Made by a program: the position numbers and the translations under genes. The notes below the pieces were generated by a model, which was not told the origin of the DNA, did not search any database, and worked only from the letters and a program-made list of their open reading frames with translations. Of a DNA stretch of 35,425 bases, positions 17,869 to 24,822 are shown one piece after another (the first letter of the stretch is position 1; every line of letters starts with the position of its first letter). The stretch covers positions 1-35,425 of the forward strand of contig NZ_PPSK01000025.1 of the NCBI RefSeq assembly GCF_002903165.1, in the 5' to 3' direction. This DNA is from Halopseudomonas oceani. Its GTDB lineage: Bacteria; Pseudomonadota; Gammaproteobacteria; Pseudomonadales; Pseudomonadaceae.

Positions 17869-18876
17869 TTACTTGGTCAGTTCGCTGACGAAGCTGGCAT
17901 CGAAGGTGTCGGCAAAATCCGGGATCGCCGGGATCTGCTTGTTCTTCAGCAGCAGGTCGGCGATCACCGCACCACTGCCATAGAACGACGTGGTTTCGCT
18001 GGACTCGACAAAGTTCTGGCCCATCTCGGCAAGCGGAATGTTGTAGACGCCTTCCATCTGCTCCAGCGCCTCGGCACCGCTCACGCCCAGCACCTTGCCG
18101 ATGATCTCTGCGCTCTCTTCCGGGTGCGCCTGCATGTACTCCAGACCGGCCTGATAACCCTTGATCATGGCGGTAATGGCTTCGGGGTTTTCCTCGATCT
18201 GCTCTTCGGTGAAGGCCAGCACGTCGGTGATCAGGCCCGGTGCGTCCTTGGAGGAGTAGACAACGTGGAATTTGTCGCCGCCGCCCATCGCGAGGATCTG
18301 CGACACGTTCGGCTCATAGGTCACGCCAATCGGCAGGCTGCCGGAAGCCATGGCGCTGGGAATGCCTTCAGGCGTCATGTTGACCGACTGAATGTCCTTC
18401 TCGCCCATGCCGTTGATCTGCAGCGCGTAGGCCAGCAGAAAGTCGGACGGTGACAGCGGGTTGAAACCCACCTGTTTGCCCTTGAAATCGGCAATGCTGG
18501 TGATGGATTTGTCGGCAACGATGGCGTCACCGCCGTAGGAGAAGTCGATCGGCATCACCACCCGGTGCGGCAGGCCCTTGGCAACGGAGCCGACCACCTG
18601 GTCGTAGGTCAGCATCGCGCCATCGACAGCGTTACCCGCCATGGCAGACGGCAGCAGCGCCGGGTCATTGAAGAACTGCAGCTCGACATCCAGACCAAAC
18701 TGGTCGTACAGATCGAGTTTGTCAGCCACATAGAACGGACCGTAACCGGCCCACACAACCGTACCGATGGTCATGGAGTCGGCGGCGTGTGCGGCAACAG
18801 GAGACAGGGCGGCAGCGGCAGCCAGACTGATGCCGGCCAGGGACTTGCGGACAAAGCTGAAGCGTGGGGCGGTCAT
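17869..18876 (-). CDS. ABC transporter substrate-binding protein, NMT1/THI5-like (SsuA/TauA/NrtA class)
   Basis: A 335-residue periplasmic binding protein. The signal peptide (KSLAGISLAAAAALSPVAAHA) ends near residue 32. The mature protein begins with SMTIGTVVWAGYGPFYVADK, the family's first strand and ligand-contact helix, and retains the two-lobe pattern through FNPLSPSDFLLAYAL and EENPEAITAMIKGYQAGLEYM. The ATG at 18876 has GGAG about nine bases upstream, and the longer frame would run into the riboswitch. It is the first gene of the operon and directly follows the guanidine-I riboswitch, which implies that its ligand is guanidine or a guanidino compound. Confidence 0.92.
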   Translation of the reverse strand: MTAPRFSFVRKSLAGISLAAAAALSPVAAHAADSMTIGTVVWAGYGPFYVADKLDLYDQFGLDVELQFFNDPALLPSAMAGNAVDGAMLTYDQVVGSVAKGLPHRVVMPIDFSYGGDAIVADKSITSIADFKGKQVGFNPLSPSDFLLAYALQINGMGEKDIQSVNMTPEGIPSAMASGSLPIGVTYEPNVSQILAMGGGDKFHVVYSSKDAPGLITDVLAFTEEQIEENPEAITAMIKGYQAGLEYMQAHPEESAEIIGKVLGVSGAEALEQMEGVYNIPLAEMGQNFVESSETTSFYGSGAVIADLLLKNKQIPAIPDFADTFDASFVSELTK

Positions 18877-18929
18877 GGGTACAACTCCTACACAGTGAGA
18901 AAAGGCGCACGGGGACAACGTCGTCATGA

Positions 18930-19035
18930 CGGTCTCCCGGGCTTTTATCCCGCCGTGTAGCCCTCATTCCTTGAGAGCCGGAAAACTCTCGGACCAGACA
19001 CTTGCCACGCAAGCCGGAACCCTAGTTCGCCTGAG
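18930..19035 (-). ncRNA. Guanidine-I riboswitch (ykkC RNA)
   Basis: Read on the reverse strand, the leader contains the conserved blocks of the guanidine-I class in order and spacing. CTAGGGTTCCG is at 19025-19015, CTGGTCCGAGAG follows about 20 bases later, and ACACGGCGGG then ATAAAAGCCCGGGAGA occupy 18958-18933. These match the consensus as I know it almost letter for letter. Guanidine-I riboswitches turn on genes for guanidine export, uptake or breakdown when free guanidinium binds. The aptamer ends about 55 bases before the binding-protein ATG. No canonical U-tract terminator is visible, so control may be translational. Confidence 0.93.
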
Positions 19036-19099
19036 TACCACTCCAGTGTGTGATGCGTCATGAGCCAATGACGACTCATCCCGTTTCACTGAGACTCAA

Positions 19100-19116
19100 T
19101 GCACGGTTGGTGCCAG
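19100..19116 (-). promoter_or_regulatory. Sigma-54 (-24/-12) promoter of the guanidine-switch operon
   Basis: On the reverse strand the sequence CTGGCAC, five bases, GTGCA has an intact -24 box and the invariant GG and GC exactly ten bases apart; only the first T of the -12 box differs from consensus. Transcription would begin near 19090, giving a leader of about 213 bases that contains the whole riboswitch. Sigma-54 dependence implies activation by an NtrC-type protein and suggests nitrogen control. Confidence 0.75.
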
Positions 19117-19212
19117 CTTTTTGATACCTGTCGGAAATGATCTATTTATCAGCCAGTTGCGAGCATTGCTGGCGACGGCGCTGATGCAATGGTCACCTGA
19201 CGTCACTCAAAT

Positions 19213-19238
19213 TCGCCCTGATTTGGGGCGAGCGCCCC
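19213..19238. repeat. Overlapping inverted repeats upstream of the sigma-54 promoter
   Basis: TCGCCC at 19213-19218 is mirrored by GGGCGA at 19226-19231, and GGGGC at 19225-19229 by GCCCC at 19234-19238. The site lies just beyond the yjbQ stop and about 100-150 bases upstream of the sigma-54 start. It could be a weak yjbQ terminator or an activator-binding site; the sequence does not decide. Confidence 0.4.
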
Positions 19239-19252
19239 GGGATGCACCCGGT

Positions 19253-19678
19253 TCAGTCGCACTGTCCCTGCAAGGTTGCCAGCACCCGGCGACTGCCGGC
19301 ATGCTCCCGGTGTTCCCCGAGATAGAGACCTTGCCAGGTGCCAACGGCGAGTCTGCCCGCAGTTACCGGCAATGTCAGTTGCACACCCAGCAAACTCGAC
19401 TTGATATGCGCTGTCATGTCGTCCGGGCCTTCGCAGGTATGCTTGAAGTAGGGGGCGTCATCCGGCACCGCGCGCCGGAAGAACGCCTCGAAGTCGCCGC
19501 GTACCAGCGGATCGGCGTTCTCGTTGACAGTCAGCGACGCCGAGGTGTGTTGCAGCCACAGATGCAGCAGCCCCACGCGCACCTCGGTCAGCTCTGGCAG
19601 CGCACGCAGAATCTCGTCATCGATCAGATGAAACCCGCGCGCACGGGGCTTGAGGCGAATTTCTCTCTGCAGCCACAT
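19253..19678 (-). CDS. yjbQ: YjbQ / UPF0047 family protein
   Basis: A 141-residue compact protein of the YjbQ family, recognised from [21 protein letters not shown] in the middle and [14 protein letters not shown] near the end; the conserved His and Glu residues form a presumed metal or ligand site. E. coli YjbQ has weak thiamine-phosphate synthase activity and is often annotated as a secondary thiamine-phosphate synthase, but its physiological role is unsettled. It starts at 19678, 26 bases after the ferritin-like gene's stop, so the two are probably co-transcribed. It is separate from the guanidine operon, whose promoter lies downstream of it. Confidence 0.9.
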   Translation of the reverse strand: MWLQREIRLKPRARGFHLIDDEILRALPELTEVRVGLLHLWLQHTSASLTVNENADPLVRGDFEAFFRRAVPDDAPYFKHTCEGPDDMTAHIKSSLLGVQLTLPVTAGRLAVGTWQGLYLGEHREHAGSRRVLATLQGQCD

Positions 19679-19704
19679 TTACCTTCACCGCTCCCGGCCA
19701 AGTC

Positions 19705-20166
19705 TCAAAGATCCTGGCCGCGCTGGACCTGCTCGGCCAGCCGCAAGGTTTCATGCTCTTCCATGGCCAGCAGATCCTGCATGAGCTCGCGACCACCCGC
19801 CGTTTCCGCCCGGCCCTGCAGGTAGCGATACAAGTCCAGCGCATCGTTGTGCAGGTCAAATACCATGGTGCACAGCGCATCGTAGTCCAGCACGGCAAAG
19901 CTGGGCCGGGTATTGAGCAGGCGCACGCGCGGGTTGTCGGTAAAGTAGTCGTAGACCCAGCTATCGAGCACCTTGATATCGGCCTGCTGCTCAAAGCGCA
20001 GCACCATCTGCTGCATGCGGCGTTCGTGCTCGGCCAGGTACTGCAACAGCGCGCGCATGCGCTCGCCGGTCCCGCTGTCCGCGGCGCCAGCCTCCAGGCT
20101 GCTGGCCAGATGACCGTGCAGCTGCTGTGTCCACTCAATCAAATCGCGATAGGTTTCCGCCTTCAT
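19705..20166 (-). CDS. Ferritin-like helical protein of unknown function
   Basis: A 153-residue, all-helical soluble protein. Two E-x-x-H type segments, EHERRMQQMV near residue 50 and MEEHETLRLAEQ near the C-terminus, are spaced as in ferritin-like or rubrerythrin-like four-helix bundles, so a metal site is plausible. I cannot name the family. GGAGG precedes the ATG at 20166; a longer reading from 20199 lacks support. It lies between a glutaredoxin-type membrane protein and yjbQ, just beyond the copper locus, and might serve metal or redox stress, but that is inference. Confidence 0.72.
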   Translation of the reverse strand: MKAETYRDLIEWTQQLHGHLASSLEAGAADSGTGERMRALLQYLAEHERRMQQMVLRFEQQADIKVLDSWVYDYFTDNPRVRLLNTRPSFAVLDYDALCTMVFDLHNDALDLYRYLQGRAETAGGRELMQDLLAMEEHETLRLAEQVQRGQDL

Positions 20167-20227
20167 CAAGCCTCCTGCGGTCGTGCAACAAGTGTGCATG
20201 TCGAGGTGTCAGTGTATGCGTCTGGAA

Positions 20228-20968
20228 CTACTTGATCAGCATCCAAATCGCCATCCCCACCATCATCAGGTTTTCGGTCAGCGAAATGAAACCCAGCGGC
20301 ACGTTACTGTCGCCACCCACGCAGGCACACTTCAGCTCGCGTCGCTCGACATACACCGCCTTGAATACCGAAACCGCGCCGATCACCCCGATCAGCATAG
20401 CCACCGGAATGGCCAGCCACAGCAGCGCACCGGCAATCATCAGAATGCCGGCCAGTGCCTCGCCGAAGGGGTAAAGATAGGCATAGCGCACCCAGCGCTG
20501 CGCCAGCAGGTCATAACCGAGAAACATGTTGGAGAAGCTTTCAAGGTCACGCAGCTTGAGTATCGCCAACACACACATCGATATAGCGACGAACCATTCC
20601 AGCGTGCGCACACCGAATAACGTACCCAACGCGGCCCAGCTGACACCCAACGCCATCAGCGCCGTGCAGGCAAAGACCGCGATAACCGGCTGATAAGTCA
20701 CCTCATCCGCCTCCTTGACCGGCTTGCCGAAGTACCGTCGCAGCTCGTCGTAGCCACCGATGCGCTTGCCGTCGATAAAGGCCTGCGGCGTGGTGTCCAC
20801 GTCGTATTCGCGCTGAAATGCGTCGGTTTCCTCGCGGCTGGTCAAGTGATGGTCTTGCACCTTGAAACCCTCACGTTTGAGCAGATCGAGGGACTTTAGC
20901 CCGAATGGGCAAAGGTGGTTTTTCATCACCATGCGGTAGAGTGTCGCTTCGTGCGGTCGATCCGTCAT
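20228..20968 (-). CDS. Glutaredoxin domain fused to MauE/DoxX-like membrane domain
   Basis: A 246-residue fusion. The first 80 residues form a glutaredoxin fold with a single active-site cysteine (NHLCPFG, Cys20), DTTPQAFIDGKRIGG (cis-proline and glutathione-binding region) and a final helix. Residues 90-246 are four hydrophobic helices of the MauE/DoxX type, with paired cysteines in LKCAC near the last loop. Such proteins are thought to shuttle reducing equivalents at the membrane. Comparable fusions occur near copper-resistance genes. The gap of about 150 bases to copB leaves it unclear whether it shares the copper transcript. Confidence 0.85.
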   Translation of the reverse strand: MTDRPHEATLYRMVMKNHLCPFGLKSLDLLKREGFKVQDHHLTSREETDAFQREYDVDTTPQAFIDGKRIGGYDELRRYFGKPVKEADEVTYQPVIAVFACTALMALGVSWAALGTLFGVRTLEWFVAISMCVLAILKLRDLESFSNMFLGYDLLAQRWVRYAYLYPFGEALAGILMIAGALLWLAIPVAMLIGVIGAVSVFKAVYVERRELKCACVGGDSNVPLGFISLTENLMMVGMAIWMLIK

Positions 20969-21079
20969 CGGGTCACTCCTGCTGCTTGGTTTGTGTCATC
21001 TGGGCAGTGCCTGCGCCGGCTGGCACAACGCCGCCCCAGCGACACAGAACACGACTACCCTGACTTTGCGACTGCGATA

Positions 21080-21101
21080 CCGGCTGCGAGGTTCCAGCCG
21101 G
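21080..21101 (-). terminator. Hairpin after copB
   Basis: CCGGCTG at 21080-21086 pairs with CAGCCGG at 21095-21101 around an eight-base loop, just downstream of the copB stop in the reverse direction. No U-tract follows, so it may be a pause, a processing site or a weak terminator. Confidence 0.3.
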
Positions 21102-21119
21102 CAACGCAGCACTGCGTAG

Positions 21120-21839
21120 CTAGAACATCAGCCTTACGCCCGCGACCGCAAACCAGCCGTCGCGATCTTCACCGTCCTGCACGGCAAAGTCGGCGCTGCG
21201 CCCGAAGGCCCGTTCGTAGTGCACCCCCACATAAGGCACGACGGCACGATCAACCAGGTCGTAGCTCAGCCGTAGGCCGGCTTCCATGCCACTCAGACCA
21301 CGACCAACCCCAACCGCTTCGTCATCCGAGAGGGCGGCATCGAACTCCAGCTCCGGGGTCAGATGCAGGCGGTTGGTCAGCAGCAGCTCGTATTCCAGCG
21401 CGAGATCCAGCGACAGATCGCCGTGCTCACTCAGGTACAGATTGCTGTCCATCTCCAGCCAATAGGGCAGCAGACCACTCAGGCCGACGAATGCATACTG
21501 CCGGTTCTCACCGTCCGGGGTGTCGAAACGCAGCCCGCCACGCAGATCGATAAAGTCGCTTATCGGTGCTTGCAGCGCGAGGCGGTTGTCGAGCGTCTCC
21601 CAACTGTCATGGTCAAAGTCGTACTCGGCTTCGCTCAGCCAGAGCGCCTTCAACTCATCGGTGCCCCACCAGGCTTCGGTGCTCCAATACCCCAGCTCTT
21701 CACCACTATCGCCGTAGCGGTACTCCAGTGCATCGGCCTGCAGGCCATAGAAGAAACCATGGTGCATGGAGTGACGCATTTCTTCGGCGCCCACTGATGC
21801 CGAGGCCGACAGCAGTAACGCCGTCATCAGGCGCTTCAT
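21120..21839 (-). CDS. copB: Copper resistance outer-membrane protein CopB
   Basis: A 239-residue exported protein with a short signal peptide (MKRLMTALLLSASASVGA) and a beta-barrel pattern of alternating hydrophobic strands that ends in phenylalanine (AGVRLMF), the usual outer-membrane insertion signal. DALEYRYGD, ELKALWLSEAEYD and VPYVGVHYERAFG are characteristic of CopB. The Met/His-rich N-terminal region of classical CopB is reduced here to MRHSMHHG. CopB works with CopA to bind or move copper at the outer membrane. It overlaps copA by four bases, so the pair is co-translated. Confidence 0.92.
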   Translation of the reverse strand: MKRLMTALLLSASASVGAEEMRHSMHHGFFYGLQADALEYRYGDSGEELGYWSTEAWWGTDELKALWLSEAEYDFDHDSWETLDNRLALQAPISDFIDLRGGLRFDTPDGENRQYAFVGLSGLLPYWLEMDSNLYLSEHGDLSLDLALEYELLLTNRLHLTPELEFDAALSDDEAVGVGRGLSGMEAGLRLSYDLVDRAVVPYVGVHYERAFGRSADFAVQDGEDRDGWFAVAGVRLMF

Positions 21840-23497
21840 GAGTCACCTCCTTCGGGGCCACCCTCAACAATCACGGTGCGGAACATCCCCGCTGCCGCGT
21901 GATAGGCCAGGTGGCAATGGAAGGCCCACTTGCCCGGCGCGTCGACCTCGGTCTCCATATAGACGGTCGTGCCGGGTGCCACGCTGATCACGTGCTTGAC
22001 CGGATTCCACTGGCCTGCGCCAACGTCGAGGATCGACCACATGCCATGCAGGTGCATCGGGTGAGTCATCATGGTTTCGTTGACGAACTTGAAGCGCACC
22101 CGCTCGCCGTACTGCAGGCGAATCGGTTCGGCGTCCGACTCCTTGATGCCGTTGATCGACCAGATATAGCGCTCCATATTGCCAGTCAGCCGCAACTCGA
22201 TCTCGCGTGTCGGCTCACGCTCTGCATACAACGGTTTCTGCGCACGCAAGTCGGCATAGGACAGGAAACGGCCATCGTTATAGGCCTGGGGAACCAACCC
22301 GCTGCCCTCGGCATAGAACGGGTCAGCGGGCAGTTCGGCAGGCTGCCCCTGGCTCATGCTGCCGTGATCCATACCCGCCATAGCGCCGTGGTTCATACCG
22401 CTATGATCCATGCCCGCCATGTCACCGTGGCTCATGCTGCCATGATCCATACCCGCATGCGCCATGCCCATATCAGCCATGGTCAGCAACGGAGCCGGAC
22501 GCAGCTCGGGAATCTCGCCCAGCATGCCCTCACGCGGCGCCAGCGTGCCGCGGGCAAAACCCGAGCGCCCCATGGATTCGGCGAATACCGTGTAGGCCCG
22601 ATCTTCCTTGGGCTGAACGATGACATCGTACGTCTCCGCCACACCGATACGCAGCTCATCCACGGTCACCGGCTGGACGTTATTGCCGTCCGCCTGCACC
22701 ACGGTCATCTTCAGGCCGGGCAGGCGCACATCAAAATAGGTCATCGCCGAGGAGTTGATCAGCCGCAGGCGTACACGCTCGCCCGGCTTGAACAGCCCGG
22801 TCCAGTTCTGCTCGGGCCCCTTGCCGTTGATCAGGCCGGTGAAGCCCTGCACATCCTCGATGTCGCTGGACATCATGCGCATATCGCCCCACATCAGGCG
22901 ATCCTTGAGCATCGCCGCCAGACCCTGCTCCCTGCTGTCGCGCCAGAAGTCACCGACGGTCTGCTGCTGGCGGTTGTAGTAATCCGCCGACGTCTTGAGG
23001 TTACGCATGATGCGGTCACCCGAGTGCGGGTGCTTGTCGGTCAGCTGCACCACGTACTCGCGGTCATAGCGAAACGGCTCACGCCCGTTCGGCTCGATGA
23101 TGATTGCGCCATAGGCGCCGTCCGGTTCCTGAAAGCCGGAGTGACTATGAAACCAGTAGGTGCCGGACTGCGTGACCGGAAAGCGATAGGTGAAGGTTTC
23201 CCCCGGCGCGATGCCCGGATAACTCAGTCCGGGCACTCCGTCCATCTGGAATGGCAGTATCAGCCCGTGCCAGTGCACCGAGGTCGGCTCATCGAGGTTG
23301 TTGGTCACGTGGATAGTGACGTCTTCGCCTTCGCGAAAGCGCAGAATCGGGCCGGGCGAGGCGCCGTTATAGCCAATGCCCTGCTTGCGAAAGTCGCCGG
23401 TGTCGATGGTCACCTCGTCGACAGTAAGCCGGTACTCACCGGCCCAGCTCAGCGCCGGCAGCAGTGCCAGCGCCGAGAGCAATGCTCTACTCGACAT
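21836..23497 (-). CDS. copA: Multicopper oxidase CopA (periplasmic copper resistance)
   Basis: A 553-residue three-cupredoxin oxidase that oxidises Cu(I) in the periplasm. Copper-ligand motifs are complete: HWHG at 75-78, WFHSHSG at 115-121, HPMHLHG and HCHLAYH near the C-terminus. A Met/His-rich insert occupies 340-381. The N-terminus is a short plain signal sequence (RALLSALALLPALSWA) without the twin-arginine motif usual for folded multicopper oxidases, and the protein is shorter than many CopA members. It starts inside the cupredoxin gene by 11 bases and overlaps copB by four, forming a cupredoxin-copA-copB unit. Confidence 0.94.
   Translation of the reverse strand: MSSRALLSALALLPALSWAGEYRLTVDEVTIDTGDFRKQGIGYNGASPGPILRFREGEDVTIHVTNNLDEPTSVHWHGLILPFQMDGVPGLSYPGIAPGETFTYRFPVTQSGTYWFHSHSGFQEPDGAYGAIIIEPNGREPFRYDREYVVQLTDKHPHSGDRIMRNLKTSADYYNRQQQTVGDFWRDSREQGLAAMLKDRLMWGDMRMMSSDIEDVQGFTGLINGKGPEQNWTGLFKPGERVRLRLINSSAMTYFDVRLPGLKMTVVQADGNNVQPVTVDELRIGVAETYDVIVQPKEDRAYTVFAESMGRSGFARGTLAPREGMLGEIPELRPAPLLTMADMGMAHAGMDHGSMSHGDMAGMDHSGMNHGAMAGMDHGSMSQGQPAELPADPFYAEGSGLVPQAYNDGRFLSYADLRAQKPLYAEREPTREIELRLTGNMERYIWSINGIKESDAEPIRLQYGERVRFKFVNETMMTHPMHLHGMWSILDVGAGQWNPVKHVISVAPGTTVYMETEVDAPGKWAFHCHLAYHAAAGMFRTVIVEGGPEGGDS
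22355..22480 (-). repeat. Met/His/Gly repeat tract inside copA
   Basis: Residues 340-381 of CopA repeat short units of the type M-D-H-G/S-x-M and M-x-H-G, with MDHGSMSHGD and MDHSGMNHGA next to each other and MDHGS occurring twice. At DNA level the units form imperfect direct repeats with many CAT/CCATG cores. Such tracts bind several Cu(I) ions and vary in copy number between strains. Confidence 0.85.
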
Positions 23498-23996
23498 CGA
23501 TGCCCCCCATCATGCCGGCCTGATAGTGCCCGGGCACATTGCAGGCAAATTCCAGGTGGTCGGCGTGGTCGAACCTCCAGACCAACTCAGCCTCCTGCCC
23601 CGGCTCCAGCAGCAGGCTGTTGGCATGATCGTGCACCATACTGTGCCCACCGCCCATGTCCATCTTCATCAACTCGCGATTAAGGTGGTCGCCCCGGATA
23701 ACGCCATGATCGACCATCATCTGCATCTGTCCCTGATGAGCTTCGTGCATGGCCGCCGTGCCGATATTGAATTCGTGGACCAGGGCGCCTTCGTTGCGCA
23801 CCTTCAGGCGCACGGTCTCGCCTGCTGCAAACGACAGCTGCTCAGGCTCGAAGTAGTTGTCGTGCATGACTACCTCGATGGTCCGCGTTACCTGCTGCGG
23901 GTCACCGGGCTGCCCGCCGGCGCCGGAAGCAGCGCCTGCAGCGGTCGTTGCACTCAGCAGCAGCGCTGCGGCCAGTCCGTTCAATATGCGATTCAT
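23487..23996 (-). CDS. Periplasmic cupredoxin
   Basis: A 169-residue type-1 copper protein with a signal peptide (ILNGLAAALLLSATTAAGAA). The ligands of a blue-copper site are visible: His74 (ALVHEFNIG), Cys152, His157 and Met162 (ACNVPGHYQAGM). A Met/His-rich insert between the first His and the Cys (residues about 83-124) may bind extra copper. Likely role is copper binding or electron transfer to CopA. The ATG at 23996 has GGAG upstream and begins the signal peptide; the longer frame is not supported. It is the first gene of the copper operon and diverges from the two-component system. Confidence 0.9.
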   Translation of the reverse strand: MNRILNGLAAALLLSATTAAGAASGAGGQPGDPQQVTRTIEVVMHDNYFEPEQLSFAAGETVRLKVRNEGALVHEFNIGTAAMHEAHQGQMQMMVDHGVIRGDHLNRELMKMDMGGGHSMVHDHANSLLLEPGQEAELVWRFDHADHLEFACNVPGHYQAGMMGGIDVE

Positions 23997-24089
23997 GCTG
24001 TCTCTCCTGTTAACCGATGGGGCGACGTTCGACACAGAATTGACAACCACCCCGGTTGCCGATGCACTCTCTGCCCCATCATCTCGGTG

Positions 24090-24132
24090 CTGAACCCAAG
24101 ATTGCCGAGCGAAACTGAATCCTGACTGAACC
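24090..24132. promoter_or_regulatory. Direct repeats in the copper divergent promoter region
   Basis: Three copies of CTGAAYCC-like sequence occur at 24090-24097 (CTGAACCC), 24115-24122 (CTGAATCC) and 24126-24132 (CTGAACC). The last two are spaced 11 bases apart, one helical turn, as OmpR-family regulators often require. They lie between the cupredoxin and response-regulator genes and are candidate sites for the adjacent regulator. Confidence 0.4.
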
Positions 24133-24156
24133 ACTTGGATAAAAAGGAACCAGCCG

Positions 24157-24822
24157 ATGCGCCTGTTGCTGGTGGAAGATGACGACCTGCTGCGCAGCAG
24201 CCTCCAGGACAGCCTGAATCAGGCCGGATTCGCGGTCGACGCAACCGGCTCGGCGGTGACCGCCGAACAACTCGGACTGCAGGAGGACTACCGGCTGATC
24301 GTACTGGACATCGGTCTGCCCGACGGTGACGGCCTGCAACTGTTGGCGCGCTGGCGCGACGCCGGGCGCAACCTGCCGATTCTGTTGCTGACCGCCCGCG
24401 ACCGCTGGCAAGACAAGGTCAATGGCCTGAAAGCCGGTGCCGACGACTACCTGACCAAGCCCTTCCATCCGGAGGAACTGCTGGCCAGGCTGCAGGCCCT
24501 GCTGCGCCGCAGCGAAGGCCGCAGTCACACGCAGATCCAGGCCGGCAATTACCTGCTCGACGAGGAGCGCCAGCGGGTGCGCACCCCGGACGGCCAATGG
24601 CATCCACTGACCGGTACCGAGTTTCGTCTGCTGCGCTGTCTGATGAGCCGCCCGAATCGCTTGCATCCAAAGGAAGCACTGCTGGAGCAGCTCTATAATC
24701 TGGACGCCGAGCCCACGCTCAATACCATCGAGACTTACATTCGCCGCCTGCGCCTGCTGATCGGCCGGGACGCCATCAAGACCCAACGGGGGCAAGGCTA
24801 TGTCTTTTCTGCCGACGACTAG
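24157..24822 (+). CDS. OmpR-family response regulator of the copper locus
   Basis: A 221-residue regulator. The receiver domain has the acidic pocket EDDD at 7-10, phospho-acceptor Asp51 and switch Lys101 (LTKPFHPEEL). A C-terminal winged helix (TGTEFRLLRCLMSRPN, then TIETYIRRLR) binds DNA. Start at 24157 is supported by AAGGA upstream. It diverges from the cupredoxin-copA-copB genes, so it most likely controls them as CopR/CusR-type proteins do; this is inferred from position. The domain sequences also resemble the PhoP/QseB branch, so a different signal cannot be excluded. It overlaps the kinase gene by 23 bases. Confidence 0.92.
   Translation: MRLLLVEDDDLLRSSLQDSLNQAGFAVDATGSAVTAEQLGLQEDYRLIVLDIGLPDGDGLQLLARWRDAGRNLPILLLTARDRWQDKVNGLKAGADDYLTKPFHPEELLARLQALLRRSEGRSHTQIQAGNYLLDEERQRVRTPDGQWHPLTGTEFRLLRCLMSRPNRLHPKEALLEQLYNLDAEPTLNTIETYIRRLRLLIGRDAIKTQRGQGYVFSADD

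Noticed and set aside
19243..19261. TGCACCC as an NtrC site for the guanidine-switch operon.
   Set aside because: Only the left half matches the consensus. The other half is poor, and it overlaps the 3' end of yjbQ.
22355..22480. A CRISPR-like or minisatellite array.
   Set aside because: The repeats encode a Met/His-rich copper-binding tract within the copA frame and have no regular spacers.
21899..23683. A 594-codon forward frame opposite copA.
   Set aside because: The reverse strand encodes a full multicopper oxidase with all copper motifs. The forward product is His/Arg-rich with no known pattern.
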